From NCBI GenBank assembly GCA_030039995.1, contig JASHUL010000151.1, forward strand, positions 1 through 7,262: DNA of 7,262 nucleotides, in the 5' to 3' direction. Each line of letters starts with the position of its first letter. The first letter of the stretch is position 1. A program made the position numbers and the translations under genes. Shown here piece after piece: positions 4,678 through 7,262 of this stretch. The notes under the pieces were generated by a model that worked only from the letters and a program-made list of their open reading frames with translations, was not told the origin of the DNA and did no database searches. The stretch comes from Thermoplasmata archaeon (GTDB lineage Archaea > Thermoplasmatota > Thermoplasmata > Lutacidiplasmatales > UBA184).

Positions 4678-7262
4678 CTACTCGTCGTCGTCGTCCTCGT
4701 CGTCGTCCTTCGCGGAGCGACTCCGGTCGATCCCCGAGCGGCCCGAGCCGCGGGTCGGCGTCGCGCGCGACGTGCGCCGGCGGTAGAGGAAGACGATCGC
4801 GATGATCACGATGACCACCGCGGCCGCGATCGCCGCGTACTCGAGCGCCTGCGTCGTCGGGTTCGGGTGCACGGTGATCGACTGCGAGATCGTGCCCGCG
4901 CTGTAGCTCCCCGAGTACTCGTTCGACGCCGTCACGTTCGCCCAGAGGACGAAGTTGCCGGTCGACACCGGTGACCAGGTGATCTGGGCCCGGTACGTCG
5001 CGTTGTACGACATCGTCGGGAGGATGCCCGTGGCGAACGGCACCGTGTTGACGACGCCGCTCGAGTAGTTGTACCACGACACCGTCCCCGGCGTGCCCGC
5101 GATGTTCGACGTGCGGCTCGTCGAGGTGCCGGTCGTGAGATAGAACGCCACCTGGACGCCCGTCGCCGTCGACAACGAGCCGCCGCCGGCCGTCACGTTC
5201 ACCCAGATCGTGTACGACGTCCCCGCGTTCAGGCTCGTCGGGCCGGTCAGGTTGTTCGCGGCCATGATGACCGCGATGGACGAGTTCACCGTGACCGCGA
5301 GCGAGAGCGACGTCCAGCCCTTGTTGCCGTTGAGGTCGGTCACGGTCAGGTTGACCGTGTACGCCTTCGTCTGCGGCGGGAGCCAGCGCGCCGGGTACGG
5401 CTTCACCGTCGTCTGGTTGAGGCCGATGTTGACGGACGAGTTGCCCGAGTTCGTGATGTGCCAGTAGTAGTTCACGATCGAGCCGTTGTGCGGGTCGCTC
5501 GCGTTCGCTCCGTTGAACGACACCTTCGCCGTGAGGTTCGAGCCCGTGACGACCCCGCTGCCTCCGACCGGCTTACCGGCGCCGTTCAGGATCTGGAACG
5601 ACGACACGGGTTTCTGGGTGTCGTTGACGAGCACGATCAGCGACGCGGTCGCGGATTGGCCCGTCCCGTCCCACGCCGTCAGCGTGAGGTTGTACTGCCA
5701 GCCCTTGAACGCGACCGGCTGCCCGCCGATCGTCGTGCCCGAGGAGTAGTAGACCCCCGCCCCGAGGAATTGGTAGGAGTAGTTCTGCCAGAACTGGCCG
5801 CCGAGGCTGACCGAGAAGTTCTGCTTCGCCGTGAACCCTTTCGCGGTGAAGACGTAGGACGCGACCGAAAGAACGCCGGGGATCGGCGCGGTCGGGGAGA
5901 TCACGGCCGTGCTCGCCGTGGCGTTGAACTGGAGCACCGTACCCCAGTTGACGAACACGTACGGGACCCCGCCGCTCGTACGATTTTGACTCGCGGTCGC
6001 GTTGGAGCTGATCACCGCCGTGACGGGACCTTCCCCCACCCAGACGTGGAACGTCGTGGAATTGACGAGACCGCCCGAGCTCGTCACCGTCAGCGTGCCG
6101 TTGTACGGCACGTTGGTCGACGGGAGCGCGTAGGTGTGGTTCGTCGTGGGCTGGGAGGTCGTGGTCGTGTTGCCGTCGCCGAACGTCCAGGCGAAGCTCG
6201 TGCCGTTGGTCCCCGCCGGGTACGTCGAGTTCAACGCGCTGAACGTCGCGTTCTGTCCGACGCCGACGATCACGGTGTAGTTGCCGTGGGTCTCGTTGAG
6301 GACGTTCGAGCTCGAGAAGGCGAAGTTCGCCACCGAGACGTTGACGTTGGGCGTCAGGCTCGAGTACTTCACGATCGTGAACGAGAACGACCCCGACGCG
6401 CTCGCGGACGGGAGCGAGTCGAGGGTGAACTTCGTCCAGCTGTTCCCGGGGCCCTGCGGCACGAGGCGCGTCTGCGCCGGGGCCGCGGTGCCCGCCGCGA
6501 GCGAATAGCCCGCCGGGAGCACGACGGTGTAGTTGTACGTGTCCGAGCTCGTCGGGTGGGCGAACCCGAAGCTCAGGGTGTACGTGCTCGAGTTCGAATA
6601 GAGGGTCCCGTTCAGCGTGAACGTCTGCGACCAAGCGAGGTTGATCGTGGCCGCGCTGTCGAGACCGCAGCCGGGGCTCGTGGAGACGCAGGTGGACGAC
6701 TGGCTCGCGAGCGTCGTGCCGGCGCTCGGCGCGAGGAATCCCGTGCCGTTGATCGCCGTCAGCGCCTGGACGGCCGGGAAGAACGGGCCGGACTGGTTCT
6801 CCCAGGCGTAGAACGACGGGAGCAGCGTCGACGGGAACTCCGTCTGGTGGTTGAAGTCGAGACCGAGCTGGGCCCACATCTGGCCGATCGAGCCGTTCGG
6901 CAGGTTCGCGATCACGGTGTCGTTGCCGAGCGCAGCGGAGGTGACCACGCCCAGCGATCCCTTGCCCGTCAGCACGTTGATCCCCGAGAAGTTGAGCGTG
7001 GTCGTGTAGATGCCCCGCTCCGCCGAGGTCATCGGGGTGACGTAGACGTTCTGGGTGTACGGCGTGGAGCTGGAGACGACGTGCTCGTACGCGGTCGTCG
7101 CGTAGCCGACCGGCGAGAGGACGACGTCGAACGACTGCGCGCCGCTCGTGAAGTTCCCCGGATACGTACCGAACGAGTAGAAGCCGCCGGGCGCGGTCGG
7201 ACTCGAGTAGATGTAGCCGTTGTAGCCGTCCCAGACCGTCACGTTGCCGCCGTTCGGCACCG
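4678..7262 (-). CDS. Large PKD-domain surface protein with C-terminal anchor (N-terminus beyond window)
   Basis: The frame is open to the right edge, so the first codon in view (GTG at 7260) need not be the start and no signal peptide can be judged. About 860 residues are visible, numbered here from that GTG. Residues 1-75 look like a carboxypeptidase-regulatory-like beta sandwich. Around 330-408 is a PKD domain with the classic FAWTFGDG. Residues 411-546 and 550-660 resemble further PKD/Ig-like domains (ASDPHNGSIVNYYWHI, YTVNLTVTDLNGN). Residues 661-797 look CARDB-like. A single membrane helix (807-826) is followed by a basic segment (RRRTSR) and an acidic end of Asp/Glu only (852-860). The outside is rich in Ser, Thr, Asn and Gly, with about 38 N-x-S/T sequons by my count. 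Only two Cys are present (191 and 198), probably one disulfide. It is probably an S-layer-associated or adhesive surface glycoprotein; its partner is unknown. Confidence 0.85.
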   Translation of the reverse strand, partial: VPNGGNVTVWDGYNGYIYSSPTAPGGFYSFGTYPGNFTSGAQSFDVVLSPVGYATTAYEHVVSSSTPYTQNVYVTPMTSAERGIYTTTLNFSGINVLTGKGSLGVVTSAALGNDTVIANLPNGSIGQMWAQLGLDFNHQTEFPSTLLPSFYAWENQSGPFFPAVQALTAINGTGFLAPSAGTTLASQSSTCVSTSPGCGLDSAATINLAWSQTFTLNGTLYSNSSTYTLSFGFAHPTSSDTYNYTVVLPAGYSLAAGTAAPAQTRLVPQGPGNSWTKFTLDSLPSASASGSFSFTIVKYSSLTPNVNVSVANFAFSSSNVLNETHGNYTVIVGVGQNATFSALNSTYPAGTNGTSFAWTFGDGNTTTTSQPTTNHTYALPSTNVPYNGTLTVTSSGGLVNSTTFHVWVGEGPVTAVISSNATASQNRTSGGVPYVFVNWGTVLQFNATASTAVISPTAPIPGVLSVASYVFTAKGFTAKQNFSVSLGGQFWQNYSYQFLGAGVYYSSGTTIGGQPVAFKGWQYNLTLTAWDGTGQSATASLIVLVNDTQKPVSSFQILNGAGKPVGGSGVVTGSNLTAKVSFNGANASDPHNGSIVNYYWHITNSGNSSVNIGLNQTTVKPYPARWLPPQTKAYTVNLTVTDLNGNKGWTSLSLAVTVNSSIAVIMAANNLTGPTSLNAGTSYTIWVNVTAGGGSLSTATGVQVAFYLTTGTSTSRTSNIAGTPGTVSWYNYSSGVVNTVPFATGILPTMSYNATYRAQITWSPVSTGNFVLWANVTASNEYSGSYSAGTISQSITVHPNPTTQALEYAAIAAAVVIVIIAIVFLYRRRTSRATPTRGSGRSGIDRSRSAKDDDEDDDDE

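Noticed and set aside
4681..4709. TCG/TCC triplet run as a possible microsatellite or regulatory repeat
   Set aside because: It is fully explained as the Asp/Glu codons of the surface protein's acidic C-terminus; only its length variability remains of interest.
5573..6877. Second minus-strand frame of 434 codons within the surface-protein gene
   Set aside because: It is rich in Arg, His, Asp and Pro, typical of a shifted frame in GC-rich DNA, and overlaps a frame with PKD domains and a membrane anchor.
1..7262. CRISPR array, tRNA/rRNA genes, insertion sequences, prophage or defence system
   Set aside because: No direct repeats with spacers, no cloverleaf-like or rRNA-like segment, and no transposase, integrase or nuclease motifs were seen; the window is almost entirely covered by chromosomal-type genes.

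Overview
The window looks like an archaeal chromosome segment of high GC content. The archaeal assignment rests on the block L18e-L13-S9-RpoN (L18e and RpoN/Rpo10 are archaeal/eukaryotic-type proteins) and on TATA-like promoters placed a few tens of bases upstream of first genes, two of them at leaderless spacing. A V4R + roadblock pair, a short PRC-barrel protein and a large PKD-type surface protein with one C-terminal membrane anchor also fit. High GC together with this style of surface protein suggests a GC-rich Thermoplasmatota lineage. That placement is inference from gene style; no marker gene was compared.

Layout. (1) 1-1111, plus strand: the end of a COG1340-like coiled-coil protein, then a HAD-like hydrolase. 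(2) 1134-1939, plus strand: a TATA box at leaderless distance drives a V4R-domain protein and a roadblock/LC7 protein. (3) 1959-3042, minus strand: a PRC-barrel protein whose end overlaps a family 2 glycosyltransferase. (4) 3043-3209: a divergent promoter region. (5) 3210-4629, plus strand: the tightly packed operon rpl18e-rpl13-rps9-rpoN. (6) 4678-7262, minus strand: the C-terminal 860 or so residues of a heavily sequon-studded surface protein, cut by the window edge.

How the genes may work together. The ribosomal/RNA polymerase operon is housekeeping. The V4R and roadblock proteins probably form a small sensing or scaffold unit; both folds have relatives in eukaryotic vesicle-tethering (TRAPP) complexes. 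The glycosyltransferase could contribute to surface glycosylation, and the surface protein is the kind of substrate such a pathway would modify, but nothing in the sequence links the two directly. Both convergent gene junctions carry a perfect 20-nt hairpin (9-bp arms, 2-nt spacer) that begins inside the stop codon of the plus-strand gene.

No tRNA, rRNA, CRISPR array, insertion sequence or phage gene was seen. No gene-free stretch exceeds 170 bases.
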